Source of the DNA: Anaerovibrio sp.
GTDB lineage: Bacteria; Bacillota; Negativicutes; Selenomonadales; Selenomonadaceae
DNA length: 50,448 nt
Assembly: GCA_028691285.1 (NCBI GenBank)
Contig: JAQUZO010000002.1
Location: 1 to 50,448 of the forward strand
Direction: 5' to 3'
Shown here: positions 24,500 through 33,373 of the stretch, piece after piece
How positions within the stretch are numbered: the first letter of the stretch is position 1
Layout: each line of letters starts with the position of its first letter
Position numbers and translations under genes: made by a program
The notes under the pieces: model-generated
Databases searched by the model: none
Told to the model about the DNA's origin: nothing
What the model saw: the letters and a program-made list of their open reading frames with translations, nothing else

Positions 24500-26386
24500 C
24501 TACTTCAACAGCCTTTCCTTCAGTCGTCTGTATGCCCTGGTGTAATAAACGCCGTTCTGAGCTTCACGGTGATCAAAGCCATAAGCTCTGCGGCTGACTG
24601 CCACAATTGGCGGTGCCTGAATCCTTTTGGCAACCGCCATGCCGGTAAACTGGCGCCACCAGCGTTCCAAATCTGCAATGAATTCCGCCGCCCCAGGAAA
24701 ATACCTGGCAGCCAGTCCCGGCGCACAGCCGATTTTTTCTTCCAGGACACCATCAGCATACCACTGCAGGATATCTGCCGGTGCTGCCTTTTGCCAGCTT
24801 TCCACAAAGCTGCGGAACAAATAATCATGGTACGGATATTTGATGGGATCGCCAAGGCCCTCATCCACATTCTGGTCATAGGAAAGCTCCGCACTCGGCA
24901 CGATGTCAATCGTCGCCTGAGGTATGACCTCCCGCCCATAAACCTCATCATTCAGATAGCGGGCCATATCATAGACCTGATATTTCCACAAATCCGCCAG
25001 AGCGCACAAAAAGCCTGACTGATCACCGTAAAGCGTAGAATAGCCCACCGTGGTTTCTGCCTTGTTGGCGTTGCAGGTAAAGCCGCCGCCAAAAGCCGCT
25101 GCCGCCCCTGCCAAAATACGGGCGCTGCGGTCACGGGCCTGGATATTTTCCGCCGTAAAGGAGGATACATGAAGCTTGAATACCGTCCCGTCCCGAAGGA
25201 AGGTAACAGGCAGTTTTTCCAGCTGGCCGACCGTGTGCTCCACCGACTCCTGAATCGGCATCACGGCATAATTGCAGCCCAGGCTGACGGCCAGCTGGTG
25301 GGCAAGTCCCCTGGTGGTATCCGAATTATACACACTTGGCATATTTATCAGAAGAACATTTTCCGGCCCTAAAATATGGGTATAAAGAGCCGCCGCCACA
25401 GCAGAATCTATCCCGCCGGATATGCCTACAACCACCCGTTCCATGTGGATATCCGCCAAAAAATTCCTCACTCCGTAGGAGATGGCAGCGAAAATATGTC
25501 CGGCAGCCGACTTTTTCTGCCGCTGGAATTTCGGCAGCCTGTCTATATGCTCAAAATCATAGCAGCTCAGCTGCTGACGATACTTGGGCAGACAGTCCAC
25601 CATCACCCCCCGAGCGTTATAGAGCGTGCTGGAGCCGTCAAAGGTATAGAGAGTTTTGCCGTTGTTCTGAATCCCTACATTGTTGACATAAAACAGCGGT
25701 ACGCCGGCTTCCTTGGCCTGTCTGCCAAACACCCTGTGCCGTTTGCCGTTTTTCCCAAGGGTATACGGCGATGAGGAAATATTGACCAGCATATCCACTC
25801 CGGCTGCCTGCAGGATCTCTACAGGCGCAAAATTGTAATCATCGCTCCAGCCATCCTCACAGAGGAATCCGCCGATAGCATACTCCCTGCCCCTGACGGT
25901 GATGCGGATGGGACTGAGCAGCTCCTCTGCCCTGGTGCCCATTTCTCCGGCCAGCTCCTGCAGACCGAAGAAATGACGCGTATCATCAAACTCCCGGTAG
26001 TTAGGCATCAGGGTCTTGACCACAAAGGGATAAGGCATCCTGTCAGGCTGTATGAGCCTGCCCTGATACGCCGCAAAAAGTGCATTATATTTGCGGACAC
26101 GCCCGTCATGGTTCTTCTTATCCCAGTCTGCTGCCACATTGCCGAAGATAACGGCAATGTTTTCCGAAGCCCTGATAATGTCCTCGCCGCATTCCTGGCA
26201 ATCCCTGATAAATGCAGTCTGCTCCCAGGTATCGCCCAAAAGATAGCCGGGCACAGCCATTTCCGGGAAAATTATCATATCAGCTCCCCCGGCCTTTGCC
26301 TCCTGTATCATCGCAAGCATATTATCCGTATTTTCTCCCGGGTGGCCGGGGATAATTTTCAGCTGAGCAACAGCAATCTTCAACAT
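24500..26386 (-). CDS. nadE: Glutamine-dependent NAD+ synthetase
   Basis: This enzyme amidates deamido-NAD+ to NAD+ with ammonia released from glutamine. The N-terminal nitrilase-type glutaminase domain (about 1-280) shows its catalytic triad: Glu in FPEMAVPGYLLGD, Lys in RKYNALFAAY and Cys in GGFLCEDGW. The C-terminal synthetase domain (about 300-628) has the PP-loop VVGISGGIDSAVAAAL. The total length fits two-domain bacterial NadE. The track begins at a GTG; I take the ATG at 26386 because GAGG lies eight bases before it. A consensus promoter at 26423..26451 serves it. The symporter gene downstream probably shares the transcript. Confidence 0.93.
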   Translation of the reverse strand: MLKIAVAQLKIIPGHPGENTDNMLAMIQEAKAGGADMIIFPEMAVPGYLLGDTWEQTAFIRDCQECGEDIIRASENIAVIFGNVAADWDKKNHDGRVRKYNALFAAYQGRLIQPDRMPYPFVVKTLMPNYREFDDTRHFFGLQELAGEMGTRAEELLSPIRITVRGREYAIGGFLCEDGWSDDYNFAPVEILQAAGVDMLVNISSSPYTLGKNGKRHRVFGRQAKEAGVPLFYVNNVGIQNNGKTLYTFDGSSTLYNARGVMVDCLPKYRQQLSCYDFEHIDRLPKFQRQKKSAAGHIFAAISYGVRNFLADIHMERVVVGISGGIDSAVAAALYTHILGPENVLLINMPSVYNSDTTRGLAHQLAVSLGCNYAVMPIQESVEHTVGQLEKLPVTFLRDGTVFKLHVSSFTAENIQARDRSARILAGAAAAFGGGFTCNANKAETTVGYSTLYGDQSGFLCALADLWKYQVYDMARYLNDEVYGREVIPQATIDIVPSAELSYDQNVDEGLGDPIKYPYHDYLFRSFVESWQKAAPADILQWYADGVLEEKIGCAPGLAARYFPGAAEFIADLERWWRQFTGMAVAKRIQAPPIVAVSRRAYGFDHREAQNGVYYTRAYRRLKERLLK

Positions 26387-26422
26387 CTGCAGCACCTCTT
26401 ATTTCATCATAATTCTTTTGTT

Positions 26423-26451
26423 ATTATAACAGGAAATATTTATCTGTACAA
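26423..26451 (-). promoter_or_regulatory. Promoter of nadE
   Basis: A -35 TTGTAC and a perfect -10 TATAAT are separated by 17 bases on the minus strand, about 35 bases before the nadE ATG. Confidence 0.8.
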
Positions 26452-26463
26452 TCAATCGATGCG

Positions 26464-26513
26464 CACCCGCATAGCGGGTGGTTTTTGAGCTGAGGCTGCA
26501 CCGTATCCTCAGC
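26464..26513. repeat. Orphan pair of hairpins between the FTR-like gene and nadE
   Basis: On the plus strand CACCCGC-ATA-GCGGGTG (7 perfect pairs) is followed by GTTTTTG and then by a second stem GCTGAGG/CCTCAGC with an 11-base loop. On the plus strand the first hairpin looks like a terminator, but there is no plus-strand gene to end. It lies upstream of the nadE promoter. It may be a relic of an IS200/IS605-type end or a REP-like unit; I cannot prove this. Confidence 0.5.
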
Positions 26514-26531
26514 CAGACTAAACTCCACAGC

Positions 26532-26564
26532 AAAAAAGCTGCTGACTATCCAGCCAGCAGCTTT
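26532..26564 (-). terminator. Intrinsic terminator after the FTR-like gene
   Basis: AAAGCTGCTG pairs perfectly with CAGCAGCTTT around a 10-base loop and is followed on the minus strand by TTTTTT. It lies a few bases past the small gene's stop and should end the RNase J transcript. Confidence 0.85.
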
Positions 26565-26569
26565 TAAAA

Positions 26570-26773
26570 TCAATCCTCCAAGGACTTATAATACAGCCTG
26601 CAGTGACAGAACCCTTCAAACTCAGGGTCAGCAATCTGCTCCCGAAATTCCCTGCACATGCACTTATTGTCCTCAGTTTTCTGCAGGCGGCAGGGACAAT
26701 AGCCATCCTTCTTTGCCAAACCGTCCTTTATCAGAGCAACGATTTTTGCATCGGGATTCAAGGAAATTTTCAC
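26570..26773 (-). CDS. Small ferredoxin:thioredoxin reductase catalytic-chain-like protein
   Basis: This 67-residue protein has six cysteines in three CxC pairs: C26-P-C28, C38-M-C40 and C56-H-C58, in GYCPCR, KCMCREF and GFCHCRLYY. This is the signature of the catalytic beta chain of ferredoxin:thioredoxin reductase (CPC, CSC, CHC), which uses a [4Fe-4S] cluster next to a redox disulfide to pass electrons from ferredoxin to thioredoxin. The plant and cyanobacterial chain is about 110 residues, so this is a compact version with shortened spacing between the pairs. Such short stand-alone forms occur in anaerobes. It begins 15 bases after the RNase J stop, so it is probably in the same operon. 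No thioredoxin or variable chain is nearby. Family is well supported; the partner is unknown. Confidence 0.8.
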   Translation of the reverse strand: MKISLNPDAKIVALIKDGLAKKDGYCPCRLQKTEDNKCMCREFREQIADPEFEGFCHCRLYYKSLED

Positions 26774-26788
26774 GGCAACTACCTCCTG

Positions 26789-28453
26789 TCAGACCTCCAT
26801 AATTATCGGCAGAATCATTGGACGGCGGCGGGTACGCTCAAAAATAAAGCGGCCCAAGGCATCGCGCATGGCAGACTTCAGAGCCGCCCACTCCGTGATG
26901 CCTTCTTCCTCACAGTGGCACAGCGCATCCTCAACTCTGCACTTGACATCCTCCATCAGCTCCTCGGACTCTCTTACATACACAAAGCCCCTGGATACAA
27001 TATCCGGACCTGCCGTCACAGTGCCGCTGGACTTGTCCATCGTCACCACGATGATGATAATGCCATCCTGAGACAGCTGACGGCGATCGCGCAGGACAAT
27101 GTTGCCCACATCTCCGACACCAAGTCCGTCAACCAGCACACGGCCCGATGTAACACGCCCTGCTACATAGCCCTTCTCTCTGGTGAACTCCAAAATCTGA
27201 CCGTTCTCGCCAATGAAGATATTCTCCTTCGGCATACCCAGCTCCGCCGCCAGCTTGGCATGCTTGACCAGGTGACGGTACTCGCCGTGCACAGGAATAA
27301 AGAACTTCGGACGCACCAGATTGTGCATCAGCTTCAATTCCTCCTGGCTGGCATGGCCGGACACATGGATGCCGTTTTCGCGGCCATATACTACATTGGC
27401 ACCCAGCTTCAAGAGATTATCTATCGTGCGGGATACCAGCTTTTCATTGCCCGGAATCGGTGTAGCTGAAATAATAATCGTATCGCCCGGCACAATGCCG
27501 ACCTTGCGGTGGTCAGCCTGAGACATACGCGTCAGAGCGGACATCGGCTCGCCCTGACTGCCTGTAGTAATAATGACAATCTGGTCAGCAGGATAATTGC
27601 TGATATTGTCAATATCAATGAGCGTTCCCTCCGGGGCATTGATATAGCCCAGCTCCAGAGAAATATTCACGACATTGACCATGCTGCGTCCCAGCACGGC
27701 TACTTTTCGTCTGTAGCGCACAGCAGTATTGATAATCTGCTGGATACGATGCACATTTGAAGAAAAGGTCGCAATGATGATACGGGCACGGGCATTATGG
27801 AACGCCTTGTCAAAGGCCGCTCCCACTGTGCTCTCACTTGGCGTATGACCGGCACGCTCTGCATTGGTGCTGTCTGCCATCATCAGCAGCACACCCTTGT
27901 TGCCCAAATCTGAAAAACGGCGGAAATCCGTCATTTTGCCGTCAATCGGCGTATAATCCAGCTTGAAGTCGCCGGTGTGGATAATCGTACCCATCGGCGT
28001 ATTGATAGCCAGTCCTACCGCGTCCGGAATACTGTGGTTGACACGGATAAAGTTGACGTGGAAACAGCCAGCCTTGATAGTATCCCCCTGCATCACAGCG
28101 TGGAGATTGCCGGAGTCAACGCCATTCTCCCGCAGTCTTCCCTCCAGGATCCCCAGGGTAAGACGAGTACCATAAACAGGTACATTGATCTGCTTCAGTA
28201 CATACGGCAATGCACCTATATGATCCTCATGTCCATGGGTCAGCACAATCGCCCTGATTTTATCACGGTTTTCCAACAAATAGGAAATATCCGGGATAAC
28301 CAAATCAATACCAAGCATTTCCTCATCAGGAAACATCAGACCTGCATCAATAAGAAGAATTTCCTCGCCATACCGCACTACAGTCATATTCTTACCAATT
28401 TCGCCTAAGCCACCCAGAGGAATAATTTGTAATTTTTGTTTTTCTCTTGCCAA
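26789..28453 (-). CDS. rnj: Ribonuclease J
   Basis: This 554-residue enzyme is the metallo-beta-lactamase/beta-CASP ribonuclease that acts as 5'-3' exonuclease and endonuclease in RNA decay and processing. The zinc-binding motif reads LTHGHEDHIGALPY, and further metal ligands appear in the LTYTPIDG and ADSTNAE regions. The beta-CASP part contains IIATFSSNVHR, ITTGSQGEPMSAL and VSGHASQEEL, and SGHA is followed by the FIPVHGEYRH motif. The start is a TTG eight bases after GGAGG; the protein begins with AREKQKLQI as in relatives. RnjA and RnjB cannot be distinguished with certainty. A 160-base leader with two hairpins precedes it, and the FTR-like gene follows. Confidence 0.93.
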   Translation of the reverse strand: MAREKQKLQIIPLGGLGEIGKNMTVVRYGEEILLIDAGLMFPDEEMLGIDLVIPDISYLLENRDKIRAIVLTHGHEDHIGALPYVLKQINVPVYGTRLTLGILEGRLRENGVDSGNLHAVMQGDTIKAGCFHVNFIRVNHSIPDAVGLAINTPMGTIIHTGDFKLDYTPIDGKMTDFRRFSDLGNKGVLLMMADSTNAERAGHTPSESTVGAAFDKAFHNARARIIIATFSSNVHRIQQIINTAVRYRRKVAVLGRSMVNVVNISLELGYINAPEGTLIDIDNISNYPADQIVIITTGSQGEPMSALTRMSQADHRKVGIVPGDTIIISATPIPGNEKLVSRTIDNLLKLGANVVYGRENGIHVSGHASQEELKLMHNLVRPKFFIPVHGEYRHLVKHAKLAAELGMPKENIFIGENGQILEFTREKGYVAGRVTSGRVLVDGLGVGDVGNIVLRDRRQLSQDGIIIIVVTMDKSSGTVTAGPDIVSRGFVYVRESEELMEDVKCRVEDALCHCEEEGITEWAALKSAMRDALGRFIFERTRRRPMILPIIMEV

Positions 28454-28543
28454 AAATCACACCTCCATATATTTTATTTTAATAATGATATCTAAGTCGA
28501 ACAATTCAATTTTTCAATGTATAATAAAAAACACATAACAAAA

Positions 28544-28573
28544 CACAGTGTGACCTTTGCAGAGCACACTGAG
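28544..28573 (-). terminator. Possible terminator or attenuator in the RNase J leader
   Basis: On the minus strand CAGTGTG pairs with CACACTG around a 12-base loop, followed by an interrupted T-rich stretch (TGTTTTG, then TTTTTT). It lies about 90 bases upstream of the RNase J start and within its transcript. It could attenuate RNase J or end a short RNA of about 75 bases. Confidence 0.45.
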
Positions 28574-28587
28574 CATTAAAAACTTTT

Positions 28588-28614
28588 ACCAATTGACCCG
28601 TCCTGCTCATTGGT
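28588..28614 (-). repeat. Hairpin at the 5' end of the RNase J leader
   Basis: ACCAAT and ATTGGT pair around a 15-base loop at the predicted transcript start. A 5' stem can protect an RNA from 5'-end-dependent decay, including decay by RNase J itself. The stem is short. Confidence 0.5.
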
Positions 28615-28618
28615 ATAC

Positions 28619-28648
28619 ATTATAACATATTCATATTTATACTGTAAA
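28619..28648 (-). promoter_or_regulatory. Promoter of the RNase J leader
   Basis: A -35 TTTACA, 18 bases, then an extended -10 (TGTTATAAT) on the minus strand. Within the gene-free stretch 28454..28832 I see this promoter, the two hairpins downstream of it, and the ilvB terminator at 28711..28741; the remaining bases show nothing I recognise. Confidence 0.75.
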
Positions 28649-28710
28649 GTGGCAGAAGCATGGTAATTGAGCTTTCCGCAAAATACCTGCCTGAATGAAT
28701 TTCTGCATGA

Positions 28711-28741
28711 GAAAAGCCGGATGAAAGATTATTCATCCGGC
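28711..28741 (-). terminator. Intrinsic terminator of the ilv/leu operon
   Basis: GCCGGATGAA pairs perfectly with TTCATCCGGC around a 6-base loop and is followed on the minus strand by TTTTC. It lies about 90 bases after the ilvB stop. Confidence 0.8.
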
Positions 28742-28832
28742 CTCAGGATCACAATCCCTGACAAGGCTGCCAAAGGCTCCTGTCTGAAAAACGCCGCCGC
28801 TGCGCTGCGTGAATTGCCGCGGCAAATGTACA

Positions 28833-30503
28833 TCACTTAAAATCCACGAATTCATTGATGCGCGCGCCGCCCTTGGTCATCGGCTCCACAAAGCTGCGGT
28901 GGATATTCATGACGATGACATAAGGCCTGCGCTCTGACACCGCACGGCTGAAGGCCTCTGCAAAGCCCTTGGTGGTATCTACATTTTCCGCCTCGATGCC
29001 GAAGCTGCCTGCATAGGCTGCATAATCCATCGGATAATCCAGCTCACAGGCTATATAGCGCTCCTTGTAGTTGACCTTTTGGAGCTGACGGATCATACCC
29101 AGACTGGAGTTGTTGACGATAATGGAAATTATCGGCAGGTTCAGCCTGGCAATCGTGTAGTATTCATTGCCGGTCATTTTGATGCCGCCGTCACCTGCCA
29201 CATGGATGACGCGGCGTTCATCACCGCAGGACTCATAAGCCGCCTGTGCGCCCATCGCAGCAGGCAGTCCAAAGCCCATCGTGCCCAGTCCGCCGGAAGT
29301 GAACCAGGTGCGCGGCTCCTGTACCTTGAGATGCAGGGCACACCACATCTGGTGCTGCCCGACATCTGTCGCAAAGGCAAATTTCCGTCCGCTGACAGAC
29401 TTCGCCACACAATTCATCGCCCACGGCAGTGTCAGACGGGAAACATGATAGTCATAGGCGTACTCACAGCGCCAGCCGCGGATTTTTTTCCACCAGTCTT
29501 CCAGCTTGGAGGCAGGCTCTCTCTGCATAAGCATACGCAGAATCGTCTTCATATCCCCTGCCAGGCCGATAGAGCTGGCGATATTCTTATCAATCTCTGC
29601 CGGATCAATATCCACATGGATAAATCTTGTACCGGCTGTATATTTATCCAGGCTGCCGGTCTGACGGTCAGCGAAACGGCTGCCCAAAGAAATGACCAGA
29701 TCTGCATTGGCGACAGCGTTATTGGCTGCCTTGGTGCCGTGCATACCTGCAAATCCCAGCACATTGGGATGCTCACTGGAAACGCCGCCAATCCCCATCA
29801 GGGTAAAGACAATCGGCAGATGATAATGCTCCGCAAAAGCAGCTACATCCAGGGAAGCACCTGCATTGATGACGCCGCCTCCGGAAATGATCACCGGCTG
29901 CTTCGCCTGACAAATCACCTCAGCCGCCTCTGCGGCACAAATCTTGAAATCCGCATCCGGCTGCCCCGGCTGCTTTGCCGGCATATCATCCTCATAAAAT
30001 GGTGCCGTATTGAGAAGAATATCCCTGGGAATATCCACCAGCACAGGACCAGGACGGCCGTGGCGGGCAACCCGAAAGGCCTCCCGTACAGAAGCCGCCA
30101 GCTCCTTGGGGTCCTTGACCTTGTAATTGTGCTTGGTCACAGGCATCGTGACATCCATAATATCTATTTCCTGAAAGGAATCCCTGCCCAAAAGCCCTGT
30201 ATCCACCTGACCGGTAAAAGCCACAACAGGAATAGAGTCCATAAAAGCAGTTGCCAGTCCGGTTACCAGATTGGTTGCACCAGGACCGGAGGTAGCAATG
30301 CACACACCCGTCTTGCCTGTAGCACGGGCATAGCCGTCAGCTGCATGAGCAGCGTTTTGTTCATGGGTAGTGAGAATCTGATTGATATCCTTTGCATCAT
30401 AAAGGGCATCATACAGAGGAAGAATCATACCGCCAGGATAACCAAAAAGAGTATCCACTCCCTGCTCCTGGAGAATTTTTACGATTACCTGAGCTCCATT
30501 CAT
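28833..30503 (-). CDS. ilvB: Acetolactate synthase, large (catalytic) subunit
   Basis: This 556-residue TPP enzyme joins two pyruvates into acetolactate (or pyruvate plus 2-oxobutyrate), the first shared step of valine, leucine and isoleucine synthesis. Visible marks are LFGYPGGMILPLYDAL, the activating Glu in THEQNAAHAADGYARATG, the FAD-domain SLGSRFADRQTG and the TPP/Mg2+ loop around HVAGDGGIKM with later NNSSLGM. It is the last gene of the operon, 15 bases after leuB, and is separated from its regulatory subunit ilvN by four genes. In many bacteria ilvB and ilvN are adjacent, so this order is unusual. The perfect terminator about 90 bases downstream ends the operon. Confidence 0.95.
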   Translation of the reverse strand: MNGAQVIVKILQEQGVDTLFGYPGGMILPLYDALYDAKDINQILTTHEQNAAHAADGYARATGKTGVCIATSGPGATNLVTGLATAFMDSIPVVAFTGQVDTGLLGRDSFQEIDIMDVTMPVTKHNYKVKDPKELAASVREAFRVARHGRPGPVLVDIPRDILLNTAPFYEDDMPAKQPGQPDADFKICAAEAAEVICQAKQPVIISGGGVINAGASLDVAAFAEHYHLPIVFTLMGIGGVSSEHPNVLGFAGMHGTKAANNAVANADLVISLGSRFADRQTGSLDKYTAGTRFIHVDIDPAEIDKNIASSIGLAGDMKTILRMLMQREPASKLEDWWKKIRGWRCEYAYDYHVSRLTLPWAMNCVAKSVSGRKFAFATDVGQHQMWCALHLKVQEPRTWFTSGGLGTMGFGLPAAMGAQAAYESCGDERRVIHVAGDGGIKMTGNEYYTIARLNLPIISIIVNNSSLGMIRQLQKVNYKERYIACELDYPMDYAAYAGSFGIEAENVDTTKGFAEAFSRAVSERRPYVIVMNIHRSFVEPMTKGGARINEFVDFK

Positions 30504-30517
30504 ATACGGCCCTCCTA

Positions 30518-31585
30518 TCAGAGATGATCTATAACCGCCTTGGTCATAGTCTGGGTATCAGCCTTCTTAAAGCCCTCATGCCACAGGTCGGCAGTACGCC
30601 AGCCATCAGCCAGAGCCTCCTCTACTGCTTTTTCCACAGCCTGTGCTGCTGCTTCCTCATTCAGGGAATAACGCAGGAGCATGGCACCAGACAAAATAGT
30701 GCCGATAGGGTTGGCTATCCCTTTGCCGGCAATATCAGGAGCAGAGCCGTGAATCGGCTCATACAGGCTGGTCAGCTCACCGATGGAAGCAGATGGCATC
30801 ATGCCAATTGAACCGCCGATGACTGCAGCCTCATCACTGAGTATATCGCCGAAAAGATTGCCGGTGACAATGACATCAAACTGGGCAGGACGCACCGCCA
30901 GCTGCATGGCACAGTTATCCACATAGAGATTATTCAGCTCCACATCAGGATAAGCCTTCGCAGTTTCCGCCACAGTGCGCCGCCACAGGCGGGAGGTTGC
31001 CAGTACATTTGCCTTGTCCACAGAAGTGACCCTGCCGCTGCGCAGGCGGGCAGTTTCAAAAGCCAGCCTGGCAATGCGCTGAACCTCCGGCACGGAATAA
31101 TTTTCCAGATCCCAGGCACGCTCAGTGCCGTTGAAATCCTCCGATTCGCATTTATCGCCAAAATAAATGCCGCCTACCAGCTCACGCACGATAACCAGGT
31201 CAACACCACTGACCAGTGCCGGCTTCAAAGGAGAATATTCAGCCAGGGTATCAGCTACCTTGACAGGACGGAGGTTGGCATACAGTCCCAGTCCCTTGCG
31301 CAGGCCCAAAATTGCCTTTTCAGGGCGCAGGGCAGGCTCGACACTGTCCCATTTGTCACCGCCTACGGCGCCAAAAAGCACACCGTCAGCAGCCTTGCAG
31401 GCCTCCAGCGTGTCCTCAGGCAAAGGCGTGCCAAACTTGTCATAGGCGGTACCGCCTGCATCCTTATATTCATATTCCAGCTCCAGGGAAAATCTCTCCG
31501 CAGTCTTTTGCAAAACTTCTACGGCAGATCCGGTAATCTCACTGCCGATGCCGTCTCCTGGAATTACCACAATCTTCTTTGCCAT
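30518..31585 (-). CDS. leuB: 3-Isopropylmalate dehydrogenase
   Basis: This 355-residue NAD+-dependent enzyme oxidises and decarboxylates 3-isopropylmalate in leucine synthesis. Family marks are the start KKIVVIPGDGIGSEI, the substrate-binding RSGRVTSVDKANVL (a Lys and Arg region) and the C-terminal GSAPDIAGKGIANPIG signature of isocitrate/isopropylmalate dehydrogenases. It lies one base after leuD, so translation is probably coupled, and 15 bases before ilvB. Confidence 0.95.
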   Translation of the reverse strand: MAKKIVVIPGDGIGSEITGSAVEVLQKTAERFSLELEYEYKDAGGTAYDKFGTPLPEDTLEACKAADGVLFGAVGGDKWDSVEPALRPEKAILGLRKGLGLYANLRPVKVADTLAEYSPLKPALVSGVDLVIVRELVGGIYFGDKCESEDFNGTERAWDLENYSVPEVQRIARLAFETARLRSGRVTSVDKANVLATSRLWRRTVAETAKAYPDVELNNLYVDNCAMQLAVRPAQFDVIVTGNLFGDILSDEAAVIGGSIGMMPSASIGELTSLYEPIHGSAPDIAGKGIANPIGTILSGAMLLRYSLNEEAAAQAVEKAVEEALADGWRTADLWHEGFKKADTQTMTKAVIDHL

Positions 31586-31586
31586 A

Positions 31587-32087
31587 TCAACGCTTCTCCT
31601 TAATGTAGTTTATCAAGCCTCCGGCTTTGGCAATATCCTGCACAAAGCCCGGCAACGGCTGAGCGTGGAAAACATCACCGGTAGTGAGGTTTTCAATCAT
31701 GCCGGTTGCCGTATCAACCCGCAGTTTGTCACCATGGCTGATTTTCTCTACATCAGAACCGATTTCCAGCAGCGGCAGACCGATATTGATGCCGTTGCGG
31801 TAAAAAATACGGGCGAAATCTGCTGCAATGACTACCGGCACGCCGGAGGCCTTGATGGCAACGGGAGCATGCTCACGGGAAGAGCCGCAGCCAAAATTCC
31901 TGCCGCCCACCATAACATCTCCTGCTGCCACATTAGCGGCAAAAGAAGCCTCCTGATGCTCGTCGCTGTCCTCCATGCAGTGGGCTGCCAGCTCCTTTGG
32001 CTCAAAGGAGTTAAGATAGCGGGCAGGAATAATCACATCTGTATCAATATTGTCGCCGTAGCGCCAAACCTTTCCTTCTAAGCTCAT
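31587..32087 (-). CDS. leuD: 3-Isopropylmalate dehydratase, small subunit
   Basis: This 166-residue small subunit forms the isopropylmalate isomerase together with LeuC. The swivelling-domain signature GGRNFGCGSSREHAPVAIK is intact. The short length matches the LeuD of the archaeal/Firmicutes type (about 160-170 residues) rather than the 200-residue enterobacterial type. It lies one base after leuC and one base before leuB. Confidence 0.95.
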   Translation of the reverse strand: MSLEGKVWRYGDNIDTDVIIPARYLNSFEPKELAAHCMEDSDEHQEASFAANVAAGDVMVGGRNFGCGSSREHAPVAIKASGVPVVIAADFARIFYRNGINIGLPLLEIGSDVEKISHGDKLRVDTATGMIENLTTGDVFHAQPLPGFVQDIAKAGGLINYIKEKR

Positions 32088-32088
32088 C

Positions 32089-33348
32089 TTACTTTACCTC
32101 CTCTGGAACTGCAATACGGCCAAGAACTGCACTGGCAGCTGCCACATAAGGGCCGGCCAGATAAACCTCAGAATCCACATGCCCCATGCGGCCGCGGAAA
32201 TTGCGGTTGGTCGTGGATACTGCCTTTTCGCCCGCTGCCAGAATACCCATGTGTGCTCCCAGGCATGGCCCGCAGGTAGGCGTGCTGACAGCCGCTCCGG
32301 CGTTGATAAAGGTTTCCACATAGCCTGCCTTCATTGCCTCCAGATATACCTGCTGAGAACCCGGTATGACAATGCAGCGCACATCAGGATGTACATTGTG
32401 TCCTCTGAGGATTTCCGCAGCCTGCTGCAAATCCTCCAGACGGCCATTGGTACAGGAACCAATCACCACCTGATCGATTTTGATTTCACCGATTTCGGCA
32501 ACCGGATGGGTATTTCCCGGCAAATGCGGGAAGGCCACTACCGGTGTCAGCTGAGAGAGGTCAATCTCAACTACCCGCTCATAAACGGCATCCTCATCAG
32601 GGGCAACAGCCTCATAAGGCTGCTGTACCCTGCCCTCAACATATTCCCTGGTGATGTCATCAAACGGGAAAATGCCATTCTTGCCGCCGGCCTCAATAGC
32701 CATATTGCTGATGGTCAGACGGTCTGTCATGGTCAGCTCTGCCACGCCCTCACCGGCAAATTCAATCGCCTTGTACAGAGCGCCATCCACGCCGATCATG
32801 CCGATTAAAGTCAGAATGACATCCTTGCCACAGATATGCTTTGGCTTTTTGCCTGTCAAAACTACCTTGATGGCCTTTGGCACCTTGAACCATGCCTCAC
32901 CGGTCGCCATCGCCACGCCTAAGTCAGTCGACCCGACTCCGGTGGAAAAGCCATTGACCGCACCATAGGTACAGGTATGGGAATCTGCACCTATCGTCAG
33001 CATGCCAGGGCCGACGATGCCCTTTTCCGGCAGGATGACATGCTCAATGCCCACTCTGCCAATCTCAAAATAATTTTTGATGCTGTGCTTTTTGGCAAAT
33101 TCCCGCACGGTCTTTGCCAGCCCGGCAGCCTTAATATCCTTGTTGGGCGTAAAGTGATCAGGCACCAAAGCAATTTTTGTATTATCAAATACAGGACGGC
33201 CAATTTTCTCAAACTCCTTGATAGCAGGAGGAGCAGTCACATCATTGGCAAGAACCATATCCAGCCTGCAGAAAATCAGCTGGCCTGCGGTTACAGCGTC
33301 CAGCCCTGCATGTCTGGCCAGAATTTTTTCTGTCATATTCATTCCCAT
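32089..33348 (-). CDS. leuC: 3-Isopropylmalate dehydratase, large subunit
   Basis: This aconitase-family subunit of about 419 residues carries the [4Fe-4S] cluster and isomerises 2- to 3-isopropylmalate. The cluster cysteines lie in [11 protein letters not shown] and in the [14 protein letters not shown] stretch; the active-site FRGRMG follows. The 420-residue length is the shorter LeuC2 type, in keeping with the short LeuD. The ORF track begins three codons earlier. I take the ATG at 33348 (MGMNMTEK) because GAGAGGTG lies about eight bases before it. An 86-base gap with a strong hairpin separates it from ilvC. Confidence 0.94.
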   Translation of the reverse strand: MGMNMTEKILARHAGLDAVTAGQLIFCRLDMVLANDVTAPPAIKEFEKIGRPVFDNTKIALVPDHFTPNKDIKAAGLAKTVREFAKKHSIKNYFEIGRVGIEHVILPEKGIVGPGMLTIGADSHTCTYGAVNGFSTGVGSTDLGVAMATGEAWFKVPKAIKVVLTGKKPKHICGKDVILTLIGMIGVDGALYKAIEFAGEGVAELTMTDRLTISNMAIEAGGKNGIFPFDDITREYVEGRVQQPYEAVAPDEDAVYERVVEIDLSQLTPVVAFPHLPGNTHPVAEIGEIKIDQVVIGSCTNGRLEDLQQAAEILRGHNVHPDVRCIVIPGSQQVYLEAMKAGYVETFINAGAAVSTPTCGPCLGAHMGILAAGEKAVSTTNRNFRGRMGHVDSEVYLAGPYVAAASAVLGRIAVPEEVK

Positions 33349-33373
33349 AGTATACACCTCTCATTATGCCGCA

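Noticed and set aside
29079-30527. 482-codon plus-strand frame opposite ilvB, and similar long plus-strand frames opposite dsdA, the EAL gene and other genes
   Set aside because: These are shadows of clear minus-strand genes. They have no ribosome binding sites and their translations are Cys/His/Arg-rich and unstructured.
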